This document shows positions 37,043-63,840 of a stretch of DNA of 64,000 nt, piece after piece. Numbering within the stretch: the first letter of the stretch is position 1; each line of letters starts with the position of its first letter. Both the position numbers and the translations under genes were made by a program. The DNA comes from Myoxocephalus aenaeus (Eukaryota; Chordata; Actinopteri; Perciformes; Cottidae): the NCBI GenBank assembly GCA_038501785.1, contig JBAMJR010000137.1, positions 5,893,501-5,957,500 of the forward strand. The letters are read 5' to 3'. The notes beneath the pieces are model-generated. The model saw only the letters and a program-made list of their open reading frames with translations. It was not told where the DNA came from and searched no databases.

Positions 37043-40000
37043 TCGGGTGGAGGAGACATAGGCACATGGGCAGCCTCCGTCTTTTTCCTGTCGCTGTCGA
37101 CACTTGTCTTCTTGCCTGTGTGCCGCTGACGTTGTTCCCTTTTAACCCCTGCAGCTCCCCCTGTCCTCTCTCCCTGCTGCTCTCCTCTCCGTCTCTGCGT
37201 GGATAACATCAGAGGCGGCGCTCAGTTGAGTCGAGCATTACACTCACAGGGCTTTTACTTCTGGCATGATTTTGTCTCCCTGCCGCTCTCTGTTCACTTA
37301 ACATCACAATAGATGTTGAAGCCTCTTTAAATCCTGGTGCTCACAACATTAAAAAACTATGATTGAACAGCAGCATGTCTTTCCAGTAACAGTGTCAATG
37401 TTAATTCAGAGACATCGCTTAGCCTCCGCTCGTGCCTTTTATGCATTACATTTGAGTCAGAGAGCTCATCTGAGTTTCTATCTTTCAAAAACCCATAAGG
37501 TGGTTAATCAACATTTACCTCTGTTGTGAAGGTGTTTCAAAAATCCTTCATGATATGCCAAGTTCCTTAAACAAATAAAAAATACTTAATAAACAATAAA
37601 CATGTTTCTGATCCTTATTCTGATAATAAAATCTTCGTCTTTTTCCAAATCCAAATAAGGATTGTAGCTGCAAATGAGGAGGTATTCCTTGCTCAATTTG
37701 TAGAACAACATGAACCGAATGAAAAAATATAGTATTGGTACATATATTATTTTCTTTTCATTAGTGTCTGTTTTTATAGAAAATAAGTTAACATAGTGCA
37801 TGCAATTTGAGTTGTGTTCAATTTTGTTTGAATCAAAATGGTTATTAGAGTCTGAGAGGATTCTGGAAATAGAACGGCAGTAAGTGTTGTTCAGCGATCC
37901 TCGCAGAGTATTGGTTTTCTGGAGAAAAAAAAGAAAGATGTTTAGCTCTACGTAACGTAATGTTCTTTGAACCACACAAACAAATTCCATTCAACTCAAT
38001 GTTTTTATGATGGAGGCAAAAATCTTAAAACCTGGACAAATAAATACAAAGTCTATCTGCTTGGCTAGATAACATCACTTATTGTTGTTTAGTCAATCAA
38101 GCAATTTTACATTGCTATTATGAATCTTTTATTATGAATCTAAAACACTTTGAGGTGTTTTTTTCACTGATCATTTTCTTCTATTTTGGCATTTTATTCT
38201 AATAAAAGGTGTTCATTTAAAAAAAAAAAAAAGCCATTTGTTTACATGATACAGGGATTTATGAACTATGACTACAATGTGGTTTTCTTTGTCATTTATT
38301 TAGGCTCTGCTGTACTCTATTGTCTACATGTCTTTCAACACAGCATTCTATTTTTTTACTGTTTTCATTTTATCTAACTGAGACAATTTAATAGTTTTGA
38401 GTCAACCATTTATTTTATTTTAAAAACAGGCATGTTATGCGCATCAATATGAACTGTGCCTGAAAACCTCCCTGAACTCCTCTCCTCTCTCGATGAGAAA
38501 CCATTGGGCTCATGTGTCCCGAGTAACGAGAGGCCCCCATGCCAATAACAGCAGTCAAGCGTTTATATCTGTATGGGTAACGGTGCTCTCGCCCCAGTGA
38601 CCTGCCCCAGGCACCTGCCACAGGGGGCTTTGAGACTACCTGTCAATCAAACGCGGGAGTCCTTTCTCTGACTCACGATGCGAGTCTCGGCTAACTCATT
38701 ACATCCCGTGCCCCCATCTCCGACTCCCAGTTTCCACACAAAGATGATATCTCTATACGTGCCGACTGGAGCGCCTCCCTGTCTCTGCACACATGTTGCA
38801 TGTTAACCATAAATCCCATGTACTGTACATTTTGAATGGATTATAGTTCTTTAGCACGTCCAGCCACAGGCGGCAGCTGTGGGTCCTTATTGAGCCGAGT
38901 TACAACCCTTTCTGAATATTTCTAGTCGGCAGGATATTAATGCTGAGCAGCCTTAAGCAGGAGCAGGTCAAGTTTCACATTTTAGCCTCTGCAGACTGCT
39001 TGTGAAAAGAGGGATTTTTGTTAAAGAATTAGAGCACTGTGCTGCCCATCGCGCTTCCAGAAATTGGGACAATGTCTGGATCTTAGAGGTATTTCGAATT
39101 AATATTAAAACTGTAGCCTGAGCAATAATATGCATGATTCATAAAATGTGATCAATGGCATGAAGCTTTCATGAGCAAGCCTCTTGTGTCTACATTACGT
39201 TTTCACACCCACACCTGCACGCAAGCACAGAAAAAAAAAAACACATATACGCTCAATGAAAACTCCCCCTGTCACAAGCTAACACAAACACACACAATCA
39301 CACACACACCCCTCCAGGCTATGAGTACCCTTGCCCCGAGTGCTCCCTTGCTGCAGTCTCCATAGCAGGCAGGGAGACTGTCTGAGTGCTTTATGTTTGC
39401 TGTAACACAGAGTCATCACTGTCAGAGCCATTGATTTGTCAACAGCATAGTGATACACAAGATGGATAATGGCCCATCTTGTCCACAGTTGCTACATTTT
39501 TCTGGACAGCCAAGGAGCATCGTTTTTTTTTTCTTTCCTCTCTTTCCTTCCTCCTCCTCTTAAACCTCCTTCAACCCACCCACCCACCCCCCCCCACACA
39601 CACACACACACACCTTTGCAGTTTGAAAACAATAAAAGAAAAGCAATGTGTCTTGTTCAGCTACTAAATAGCTGTCTGGTTTGTGTCTCCTGAGGTGGCT
39701 GCACATCAGTGGCTAGCCCATCTATCAGGCCAATGCATGGCCCTCAAACCTCCAGGTATAAAGATGATAAATGCCCACCTCCTGAAAAGGGCATGGAAAA
39801 AGATGGATGGATAGCGAAAGAGAGAGACAGATACAGAAATCGAAATGGAGGGATTGGGGGAGAAAAAGCGGGAGAAATTCAAGAAGAATGTCTCACCAGG
39901 AGCCTTTGGCCCATTCGGTATAACATCGTTGTTTTGGAACCAGCTTTGTCCGTTTGGCCATGCTTTCTTTGCTTTTTTTCCTGGCGCTGTGTCCACCATT

Positions 40001-40737
40001 TTTGTATACTATCTGTCACCTAGATGCTACGTTTTTATAAAAGTTGAAGCCCGGAAACGTCCTGAACACAGCAAAATGGTAAGAAAAGGAAAAGAGAAAA
40101 AACACCACTACAATCTTCTAAATGGTCAAGTGAAGATTGAGATGGATTATTTATTTTGGTATGGATCTATGAATTGTCTTTGAGGAAAAACCTTCCTAGA
40201 ACCTAGAACTTTACACACTTGGATTTATGAACCGCAGGGACAAACCTAGTCCACGCTCCTTGCTCTCATTCCCTATGCCCTCCACCATTTGATTAAACAG
40301 TACTTTCCCCCCATCCCTCCTTATCTGGGCCGTCGCTGCATGAAGGAGCTATCTGCTGTGTGACTGGCACACTACTGTCTGCTGCCTCTGATAGCATTCC
40401 ACTTTGGTTAGGTAAATAGGAACTTAACTGAGCGGAGACTATTTAAACAGTCTAAATGTAAGGAGATTAAAACTGGCCAAACAGCGACTGAGCACAGGGA
40501 TGCATCGCTGCTAGTTATGCACTTCTGCAAGAACGAGAAGCACACACGCGAGGTTTGTGCGTGGCAAACACACATTTCACAAAGTCAAACAGAAAGACAC
40601 AAGCATCAGGGAGACGCTCAGCAAAAGACGGACGGAGCGAGAGGACACATAAACAGCCTTTGGTTGTTTTTGATGCCTTCGTGCCCCCTGACCTATAACA
40701 TCACTGTCTATGCTTGCAAAATCTCCACACAAACACA

Positions 40738-40738
<1 letters not shown>

Positions 40739-40773
<35 letters not shown>
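40739..40773. repeat. (AC)~17 microsatellite
   Basis: Uninterrupted AC run in the intergenic region. Confidence 0.95.
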
Positions 40774-40776
<3 letters not shown>

Positions 40777-41114
40777 ATACAAATGGCATGAGGCAGGCAA
40801 AGCAGGATGGACCTGGGGACAAATGTCCGCCTGGACGCCCTCATATGCGAGCCAGTCCTGCCCTGCTCTGCCCACAGGCCTTTACAGACTGGCCAGTCGA
40901 GTGAGCGACCTACCCTGACTCTAACACTGTGTGGCATGGGGACCTAGAGACAGATGTTCCGTGCCACTGGCGTGGTGCGGAAGAGGATATGGTACCCCAT
41001 GTGCACACAGTGTGTGTGTGTCTCTGAAGACAGCGCGCGAGAGAGAGAGAGAGACTGAATGGTTGAATGGTGATGTTGGGGGGAAGAAGGAGGAGCTGTG
41101 CTGGGTGGCTGGGG

Positions 41115-41143
41115 GGTGGTGGTGGTGGTGGTGGTGGTGGTGG
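41115..41143 (+). repeat. (GGT)n trinucleotide repeat
   Basis: About nine GGT units, flanked by a G6 run and by GGCTGGGTGG. A short GA run lies nearby at about 41040-41054. Confidence 0.92.
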
Positions 41144-42882
41144 CTGGGTGGTGGTGAGTGGAGGGGTGTAAAAGGAGAAATAAATCAAGTCAAAGCAATT
41201 TGTGGCAATGGCTCTGCTGCAGTGTCATTAGGAATCCCGTCACGCAGCAGCTCCTCTGAGCAGTCAGCAGACGCAGGTTGACAGCAGGCCAAGGAGGAAT
41301 TTTAATTTCCCCCTGTCTCACAGCCTCCACCTCATATACATCTCCTAACTACTGGCCGGCCCTGCCAATAGTAGCCTTCAAACTCATCCTCAACCCTACT
41401 TGCCCCTCCTGGATTAATGGCTTTTTCAATACCATAATAATGCACAACTGCTGCGAATCATCATGCAAAACTCTGTTTGCATTTCCTTGTACTTTTACTG
41501 AAGTTTAATTTAAACGTGACAAATCAAGCATGGAGAGAATTAATCTTGTTTGCAGCAGCTTTTAAATCAGCATATGTCACTGTACTGGGGTGCACTGAAT
41601 ACCACAGATCATGCGATTCAGTGTCGTAATAACTAAAGATTTACTGAAAAACATTATTTAAAATAGAAACATATCTTTCCTGGCTTTATTTAACAGGGTT
41701 CCAAGGTAAATACATAGATTATCTACTTTATTAACATGTTATCAATATTTATATATATTGTTTGCATGTGATCCTGTTTCATAGAAAAATGATTCATTTC
41801 TAGGAGACAGGTTTGAGCTGTGGCACGGAGCGGGTGTTATCAGATGATGTAATTTACAGTTTTTATATTCACACTTTGCCTCGTTTACTTGAGCCTGCGT
41901 AACGATTTCCAACATTTCCCAAAATGATTGACATGACATGTCATGACTGAGGTGAACAATTTTGATTACGTTACAGATGACATTTCATGGTGCATTTGAC
42001 CTTTAAATAAAAGATCTGCTATATGTGACAGAGATATCATCTCTTATAGAAACAGCGCAGCAGGCAGAGTGACACAGACACAATATGGACGCGTGTCAAA
42101 CCAACAGATTCAAATCAATGTTATGAGAGGATAAGCAGCACAAACTGAGCATGTGGTAATAACGCTGCCCGAGCAGAGCAGGGCAGAGTAATGCAGAACA
42201 TTTCTCCTCCCAGCTGCCACTTTAATGAGCAGACAAAATGGCCACCGTTGAATAATTAATATGCGGGTCCATTAACAAGGCATTAGAATGCATTCTATCT
42301 CTTATTGATTTTTTCCTGTCTCCCTTTTCTTTTTTTTGCAGTTGAAAACGTTTACTCCATCCGTAGACCACTCTGCGTCCAGCGCTTGCGAGAGTGAAAT
42401 ATGGCTGCTGCTGTTTAAATGTCAGCTTTGTAATTACACATGGAGCCACGAGCTGGGCAATCCCACGGCCTGAGGGCCTCTGATTTATGGTCAGGCACTG
42501 ATGGCAACAGCACAGACACATGCAGACGAATTGCATTCACACATAACACATCTCCTTAACCCTCACACAGACACGCTGTCTTAAATCAGACTACGACCTT
42601 TTGCATTTAATGTACAGAGTTCATCCATTAAGTTAATGCTTTCATATATTAACAGAAAACACAACAGTTGAACACATATTGTTAGAATTGAATTAGTTTG
42701 TTCCTTACCCAATTCTTGCTGTTCCACAAACTAATTGCTTTTTTTAAATTTATTATATTGTTTTTTTGTTTTCAAACTTTTTCTCTAAAAATGATTTATG
42801 CAACAGTTTCTTTGTTGTGACTGTGATTTGCGACTACTGTGCTGAAACAGTGATAGGTTATCTGTAACATTGCAATTTGTAA

Positions 42883-42886
<4 letters not shown>

Positions 42887-42915
<29 letters not shown>
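42887..42915. repeat. (AC)~14 microsatellite
   Basis: Uninterrupted AC run. Confidence 0.94.
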
Positions 42916-43533
42916 ACAGGTGTCGGAAAAAACTAATTATTGGCAAAAACAACAAACATTTATCTAATTTGTTGCTTAATCTGTTACTTGCGTATCGGGT
43001 CTCTTAAGACCTGAGGTATATACTGGAGGAATGTTTGGCAAAACACCCATGCATTTAAGGGTTGGAAACCCTATCTAAATCCTGTTTACACGCCTTTGGA
43101 TCGATTAATTATTTATTGTTTCAGCACCAAAGAAAATCAGTTGACGTGCATTTTGACAAACCATTAATTACTAACATAATTTATCAAACAACATCGTCAA
43201 ACTTAATTTAGTTTCATCTTATCAAGTGTGAGGATTTGCTGCTTTTCTTTGTTTTATAATATTGGAAAACTTATTCGGAAGTTGGACAAAACAAGCAACG
43301 CAAGAAAAGAAATTTGCTTCAACTCTGGGAAATTGTGACGAGTCTTTTTCACTATTTTATGGACTATGCAATTAATCGATGATTCTAAAAGTGATAATGG
43401 GGCAGTACAAATGATAGTCGGAACCCTACACACCTTTATCTTTGCCGCTGCATCGATTCAGAAACTGATAAGAGTGTCACTCCTCTTCCCAGTGTCTGTT
43501 TGACTTGTATGAAGTGTAACCTCGCCCCTCCCG

Positions 43534-43610
43534 CTGCCTTTTGCTTAGCGGTCTAACACACTCTAGTGGCATGTGGGACACCCTGGTTCAATACACCCTC
43601 CCTTACGCTC
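43534..43610 (+). repeat. tRNA-like relic, probably SINE head or tRNA pseudogene
   Basis: TTGCTTAGCGG at 43541-43551 fits the RNA polymerase III A box (TRGCNNAGYGG). GGTTCAATAC at 43585-43594 fits the B box, and the spacing is right for a tRNA. The acceptor and T-stem partners do not pair, so it is not a functional tRNA. A SINE-derived relic is most likely. No clear SINE body or tail follows. Confidence 0.45.
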
Positions 43611-43811
43611 TCCGCCCATCAGTCAGATTCTAGGCACAGATACCTGCTGGGAAAACCAATCTATATCTGGACGAATAGAGGAGGAGAGGCGCGGCCAGAT
43701 CAATGTACAGATATTGATACATGCAGCCATGCGAGGAGACTACACTCCTTCTGAACTCATTCTCTCTCCCACTGAAAAGATTAGGAATCAAGATGAACTG
43801 CTGAGTAAGGC

Positions 43812-43838
43812 GTGTGTGTGTGTGTGTGTGTGTGTGTT
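43812..43838. repeat. (GT)~13 microsatellite
   Basis: Uninterrupted GT run. Confidence 0.94.
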
Positions 43839-44256
43839 GATGACAAAAGAGACACTGTAACACACTGGCAGATACTACCGATAGAGCAGGGAGAAAGCGG
43901 GGAGATACGTAGTAGAGACATAGATTACCACCACAGAGCTCAGTAATGGTGTGAGAGGAGCAAGTCAATAATAAATACCTCCCATTACACCACGGTGGAC
44001 CGCTGCAGCAGGCTGTACAGCACGACACCTGCTGACTCCCTGATCTGCCTCAAATTGGACTGATGCTCTCACACTGCGCTTCTGTGGACTCCAACACACA
44101 CTGACTGCAGCAAACACGGAGATGTACGGCACAGTTATGCACACAATCATACTTGCGCCTCTGAATTCATTTTCCAGAGCAGTACAGAGGTTGAGTGTCA
44201 GGGTTTGATCCCCACTGACAACTCCGTTGGGCTCTGGATTTTTTTTAAGGCCCTTG

Positions 44257-44271
44257 CCCCCCCCCCCCCCC
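44257..44271. repeat. Homopolymer C15
   Basis: Fifteen consecutive cytosines. Confidence 0.93.
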
Positions 44272-44604
44272 GATATTCAAAGAGACGAGGCTTGACATCC
44301 AGGTGTTTTATAGTATTTGTGGCTCTGATCATCCATCAAGCCGATCGATCACTCTCCCAGCAGCTTTTATTAATGATCTTGTCAGCCAGCCCGCTCTCGG
44401 GTGCAGCCGCTTGTCCAGGATGATAGATCATTAGCTAGTCTGCCTGCTATTTATTCTCTCATGACCTTGTCTCTCTCCATTGTTGAGTGGGCCAAGTTAT
44501 GAGAGCGAGAACATGATAATTCACTATTGATTCTGTATTTTTCTTTTTTTCACAAAAAAGTTTTTTAGCTGTGATCGTGTGCAAAGACACAGATAATAAT
44601 GTAT

Positions 44605-44890
44605 TTAGAGGGGACATGTCATGCTTATTTCCATGTTCATATTTTTATTTGGGGTTTATACTCGAACTTCTTGACACACGTTAATGTTAAAAAAAAACAT
44701 TTCATACGGTCTGATTTTCATACTTCTGATTATACCTGTATATAATCAGAAGTATGAAAATCTTCAGTTGAAGTCTGAAACGCTTGGTTTTAGTTTCCGT
44801 TCTCTTTAAGAACCCTTTCTGAAATAACCCCTGTCAGCTCTGATTGGCTTGAGAGATGAACATGGCTTACCTTTACAAAAACGTAATTCT
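44605..44890 (+). mobile_element. MITE-like teleost repeat with an inserted perfect hairpin
   Basis: Starts with 'agaggggacatgtcatgc', followed by 'ttcatatttttatttgggg', 'gtctgaaacgct' and 'ctctgattggc', phrases I recognise from an abundant non-autonomous fish element. Inside it a perfect 22-bp inverted repeat occupies 44713-44734 and 44741-44762, with a six-base loop. That palindrome is not part of the element as I remember it, so it may be a later local event. There is no coding capacity. Confidence 0.55.
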
Positions 44891-47240
44891 CAAGCCGTGA
44901 GTGAAAACTGACTGAGTTATCTTATTTTACAGTTTGTGGGTTGGTAGGTGGTTGGTGGGTTGATATAACGTATTTACTTTCCACCACTGGACACAGAGGT
45001 GGTGCAGCAGAGTAAACAGGATAGCTTGATTCGTCATCACCTTCATTTTAAAAACATGTTTTCGAACATCACAGAAAATTAGAAAAACATAATTAACAGA
45101 GGGACAGACAGGAAAAGAAAGGAAACAAATTGAGCGAGAGAGAGAAAGAGAGAAAGAGGGGGGAAAAGGTCAACAGAGAAAAAGGCAATACGAAGACAGA
45201 GAGCGAGAGAGCGAGTCAGCGGGAGTTCCACAGGAACGAAGCCCGAGGCTGAGCCAGTGAGGTGTAAGTAGCTTTAGAATAAACATGAGCTCCATGTAAA
45301 CAACAACCTGCCACTACAAGCATCGGTTACGCACCCACACAGACCTGGTGGGGTTCTGGATTCAGTGATGTGTGTTTGTATGTGTGTGTACTGTATACTC
45401 AGGGTGTCCCTGGGGCTGAAGAGCCTTGCCTGTCATCCTCCCATCACTCCTCTCTCTACCCACTTACATCCATAAAGCCTGTCATGTTGATCAAGTAGCT
45501 GCAGGCCCGAAGCCTTTTGTGATTGTCAAAAGAGTGCACATGGTAATGTTTGACTGTATAATTGAAGCCTGATTTTCTGTTTGTGACTGCAATGTACAAC
45601 ACAGCAGCGGTGTGTAAGTACTGCCACACATTCAGAGACCACTGTGTTTCTGTGGCTCATTACTTTAGCCTGACCTGTTTATTATGCAGTCGGTGTTCAA
45701 AGAGAAGAGGGAGGAACTTCTTTCTCCTCCAGAATCATATATGATGGATGGCTTTCATGTTCACAGCAGAATGACAGGCAGACCGAGACCTCTGTGGAGT
45801 CAGAGTGACAGAGGATGTGCTTCAAAGCTACGCACCGTATGCACAAGTCCAAATGCAAATCCTCAGAGTACCAGGGGCATATTACTACAGCGTTGACCTC
45901 TCCGCATTGGCTGCTTTGTGACGTTGAAATACTATGTTAGTACATTTCTGAACTGTTGTGTCCATATAGTAACCCAAAACTCTCTGTCAGCTAACCAGTG
46001 TTTTTTTACTGTGAAATTTCTTTTTATATTTTAGGGGGAAAAAACACTTATTCGCTTTCTTTCTGAGTTACACGAGAAGATCAATATCAATCACGTCATC
46101 CAACTCTTGGTAAGAAAGTGAATACGTATTTCCCTAAAATGTCATTATTTTTCAGCAGCATCACTACTGGGCGTGGTCAGAAGGGTCCTGGTGCACCTGT
46201 AGCCACACACAACCGTGACGTCATCGCGTACTGACACTCTGGAGGTTAAACCACCGGGGATCAGCTTGTGTTCAGTTGCTCTTTAATTGCTCTTATTCTG
46301 AAGCCCATTGTAACTTTTGTTGAGACAATGTCTATGGAGATAGTTCATACCTGTGTCCTTTGTTCTGTTAATAACAACTTGATGGATTGTACATAGGTCT
46401 CCGTCCGCCCTGTGACAAAGTTGCATGCTGTCAAGCTTTTCTGTCTGCCTTCAAGCAGGTGTATGCTGGGATACGATGCTGAGAAGCGGGTAGAGAAAAT
46501 GAATCAATGATTGAATGAGCTGGCATTCAATCAGTGTGCTGGATGTAATAAAAAAATCTCACTTTGAAATCTAATACTGTTTCAATCTGTTGTTAGCTTG
46601 TGATCCCAGCTGGCTCCTGTTATAACCTAATGTGTCCATCGTCTGAAAAGGAAGCTACGCTAATCTAGAAAACTAAATAAAAAACATTAAAAGTGAAACT
46701 GTGACAAAGTAAAAAGACCTCAAATCAACATGACAGTGTGAACTCCCCCGTCATCTCTTTACAACATCGCCTACTATTTTTAAACATTTGCCATTCTGCC
46801 CAATCTCTCTAAGTGCCTCGAACACATAAACAACCTCACCGGTGTCCCCCATAACCCAGCCTCCAGGACCCTGGGGCCCAATAAGCAGCCATCTGCAGAC
46901 AACCTCCCTCACCATGCTCCAGCAAACACAGGGCGGGAGGGTTTGAATGTGTGTGTGTGTGTGAGGGAGGTGGATGTAGTTCAAGGGCACGAGTACTCCA
47001 TCAAGCTCGAGTCCAGGGAATATCCACCAGCTTCCCATCCCCCCCCTTTTGTGCACCAGGGAGGCACTGGAACCCGTCCTTAGTGCCCGCCCTTAACCAC
47101 ACACACCTACAGTAGTGTGTATCTATTACTTCACACCAGCTCTACACTTCAGTTTTCATTTGGACCCTCTGCTGCTAGCTGCAGCCTCGGCGTGGCAGCC
47201 CCAGCCCTCCTGGCCGACTCCCAGGTCTGGCGTGGGTGGT

Positions 47241-47268
47241 GGGGTGGGGTGTCGGGGGGATTTGGGGG
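47241..47268 (+). other. G-quadruplex motif
   Basis: Runs of 4, 4, 6 and 5 G separated by loops of 1, 4 and 4 bases on the plus strand, about 2.7 kb beyond the ACSF3 stop codon. Strong by sequence pattern; function unknown. Confidence 0.7.
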
Positions 47269-47393
47269 CACTGAAGCTGTCCTCTGGTGCTCCTGCAGCC
47301 CTGCCTGCTCATCCATCCTAGCCTGCCAGCCCACAGATCGATAGCTCTGCTCTCTTAATCAGGTCTCTGGTGACTGTGGGCGGACAAGCGTGT

Positions 47394-47416
47394 GCGTGTG
47401 TGTGTGTGTGTGTGTG
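47394..47416. repeat. (GT)~11 microsatellite
   Basis: Short uninterrupted GT run. Confidence 0.9.
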
Positions 47417-47970
47417 AGTCTGAGTGTGTGTAAAGGAGGTTGTATCGGCTGGGGCTTGCACTTGTGTTTCTTTCCATCTCCAGCTCTCTGGCTGTTCATC
47501 ACGACTGTTTATCTCAACCATATTTTAGTACCTTTCTTCTTAATTTACAAAACATACACTGACTTTCTTCTACATCTTAATTTCTATCATCCACCTCTCT
47601 TCTATCAACTTTTTTTATTTGAGCCAGCTCTGGTTAAGGCTTCAATTTCTCTCACAGTTCTGCTTCATGTGTTTGCTCCTCTCTTACATCTCCTCACAAA
47701 CTCTCTTTCCTATTCTGGCAGCGCGCCAGAGCTCATTCAAAAGGAGTCTTCACAGTCAAGTTGGTCCCGGTGCTACTGCAATCTCTTTTGGCTTGTGATG
47801 AAGACAGAAGAGGTGAAGTATTGGAGAAATGGTGATGAGAAAGGATGAGAGGTGAGAAGAGCGAGCGGAGCGAGAGGGTTAGTCAGATGGAGTGCGGGGC
47901 ATCCAGCTGTGGTGTTGTGCCTTGCTAGAGAATCCGCCTTCAGGCTCTCATCACACCTGTGTAACCACAG

Positions 47971-47973
<3 letters not shown>

Positions 47974-48065
<92 letters not shown>

Positions 48066-48171
48066 AGCACAGAGAAAACAACTGTAACTACACTGTAGTT
48101 CTTGAAAAAGTAGCAAACAAAAATAACTCCAAAACAATTTCTATTTTATACTTTTTTTTTTTTTTTTTTTT
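47974..48171. repeat. (CA)~44 microsatellite and T20 homopolymer
   Basis: An AC run at 47974-48061 is followed at 48152-48171 by twenty thymines and 'acttttcag', which imitates a splice acceptor on the plus strand. No exon follows it. Confidence 0.93.
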
Positions 48172-49927
48172 ACTTTTCAGGAAAACATGATCCGTTATTC
48201 CGAGGGCACCAGCGTGTGTACAATGCTCACATTAACAGGTTTTTCTCACCGATCCCATTTCAGAGTTCATTATGTCTCCTGTTCTACCACCACATTGACT
48301 TTTATTTGGTTTGGTGCGAGTTAATTAAGCATGCTTTTTGATTCTGGTCACACCGCTCTACCACAAAATGTGTCCATTAGTAGTCTCTGATCAAACCATT
48401 TTCACCAATAACATCAGAATACACCAATGAAAGCACTCTTCACAAATACAGTAGGTACCGCTGTGTATTAGTAATCTTATTGGAACCGTTAAACATCTAA
48501 TTGATGGAAAGGACACGCCGATCCAACGCTTAGTCCTGGTATCACTCCAAAATTCCCTGAATCAGATATCAGAGGGTAAAAAAAAAATATATATACATAC
48601 AATCCAATACGATCAACCATCATACGATTAGCCTGAACTATATGTCAAGAAATGTCAGCGAGGTATCGGCCACATTGAGTGTTAAATGATATCAAGTATT
48701 TTACACTACACTTACAATGTCCTTTACACAAAAGTAAAGTGTTTGAATGGTGCTGGCTCATCCAAAATGCTGCTGTGAGGAACAGTTTAAAGAAGAAAAG
48801 AAGCAGCAGTAAGTTATGGGCTCTGTATTTCTTCCCTTTGGGGAGCAGAATATTTCTTTCACAGTTTAAGCATGATGCTTTTTAGATGGCTAGGTGAGGC
48901 AAAGTGCATCCATACAAATGTATTATTAACATCTTAGTTGTTTGAAAGAGGGAAAAGGGCTGTATTGAATCAGTGTCGGCAGATACTCGAGGTTGCCATA
49001 TGTCAGACATGTAGAAGGCCGGCTGAACAGTTCTTCTGGGTGCAGACATTTCATAAACAGGATTATTGACTTTGAAGTAACAACATCACATTTTAGTGCC
49101 ATTTCTGCACTACATATTATTGTACAAAGTATGTACTATATATTCATCTTTATAGTACAATACTTTTGCAGTTACTATGCAACAAATCAAGAAACTGCCC
49201 CAATAGTGACAAAGTCACATCAACTTCAGAGAGAGAAAGCAAAAAAAAAGTTAAAGCTTTTATGCTTTTTATGAACCGTCTCACTGCCATCTGCATTGCC
49301 TTTGTCCATTCCATTGTGGGACAACAGTGTCTATTAAGTCCTGCGTAATAACTGTTTTGAGCACACTTACTGTTGTCATGTCTCCAGTTTGAACAAACTA
49401 CATACTCAAACTACTTAGCGTTCATACAGTATTGCATGATGGAACTGGGACACCACTACAAATTACAAACCCTACACAAGTGGGTCTTTTTAGGTTACAT
49501 AACAATTAAAAGTACTTGACAACCTTTTAGACATTATATGTCTGTCACATCGAGATTTGTTAGTTTAAATTTTCATCTATTTTTGATGCCACTTCAGACA
49601 CTTTTTACTAGTTGCAATCTGGACACTTTTCTGGACAGTTCATATTGCCTCAATAAATCACATATCAAACAGATGATTTCCAGACCTCTCTTTCACAGTT
49701 ACTGATAAACAATGCTAAAAATAGGTGGCAATCAATGTAATAGAATTACCTGTGTAGCAGTGTTCATAGTTGTGATTGAGTTACCTCAGAGGTTAAGTCA
49801 TTTACCATGAGGTGTTTTTTCCATCACACTGTACACTTGTCTGATCTTAGGACAGCCGTGAAGTGGCGTACATCTGTAGTTTTTCACCGGGAACATCTAT
49901 GTTGACATACATATGGAGGAGATCCAG

Positions 49928-63392
<13,465 letters not shown>

Positions 63393-63433
63393 CTGTCAAC
63401 AAATCAAGCAGAAACACACACACAAAACATGTG

Positions 63434-63840
63434 AGTAGATAAGATGAGATAAGATAATCCTTTATTAGTCCCGCAGTGGGGAAATTACAGGAGCATTGCT
63501 CACAAGTAAATAAAAAGATCAAAATCAAGTAATATAAATAAACAGTAATAAAAACAAAATAAAAAAGCAGTAAGAAGAATATTAAATATACAGACTGAAT
63601 ACAAAATAAATAAAAGTATATAAAAAAAGGACGTATTGCACGTATTAGCTATTGCACCAGGTGAATGAATTGAAGTGTTCAACTTCTTCAAAGTGTTAGT
63701 GGTCTAATGGGAGCCCAGTGTATTGTGCAGCCTGACAGCAGCGGGAAGAAAGGACTTGCGGTACCTCTCCCTCAGACACCGGGGGTGAATCAGCTGGTGA
63801 CTGAAGGAGCTGTACAGCGCTGCCAGGGAAGTACAAAGGG
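63434..63840. mobile_element. Dispersed repeat, probably LINE- or SINE-derived
   Basis: Contains 'gataatcctttattagtcccgcagtggggaaatt', a tail phrase seen in many teleost retroelements, then an A-rich stretch, then 'cagcctgacagcagcgggaagaaaggacttgcggtacctctcc' and 'tgaaggagctgtacagcgctgcc', which recur in fish genomes as a dispersed repeat. The open frames here are not conserved with any protein I can name. It lies in the ACSF3 intron next to the first exon seen. Confidence 0.55.

Larger units (their letters stand above)
31561..49927. other. Intergenic region between CDH15 and ACSF3
   Basis: About 18 kb without a supportable gene. Open frames reach 160 codons but are either translations of microsatellites (poly HT, CV or SL) or lack domains and splice sites. 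The region holds many microsatellites, C and G homopolymers, three good G-quadruplex motifs, several decayed repeats, a tRNA-like relic at 43.5 kb and a MITE-like element at 44.6 kb. It lies 5' of CDH15 and 3' of ACSF3, so distal CDH15 enhancers could be here, but none can be identified by eye. Confidence 0.6.

Noticed and set aside
37586..37990. 134-codon minus-strand frame in AT-rich intergenic DNA
   Set aside because: Composition follows the AT content (Ile, Asn, Tyr, Phe rich); no motif recognised.
48152..48180. Acceptor-like polypyrimidine tract and AG on the plus strand
   Set aside because: No open exon or donor follows; it is a T20 homopolymer next to a microsatellite.
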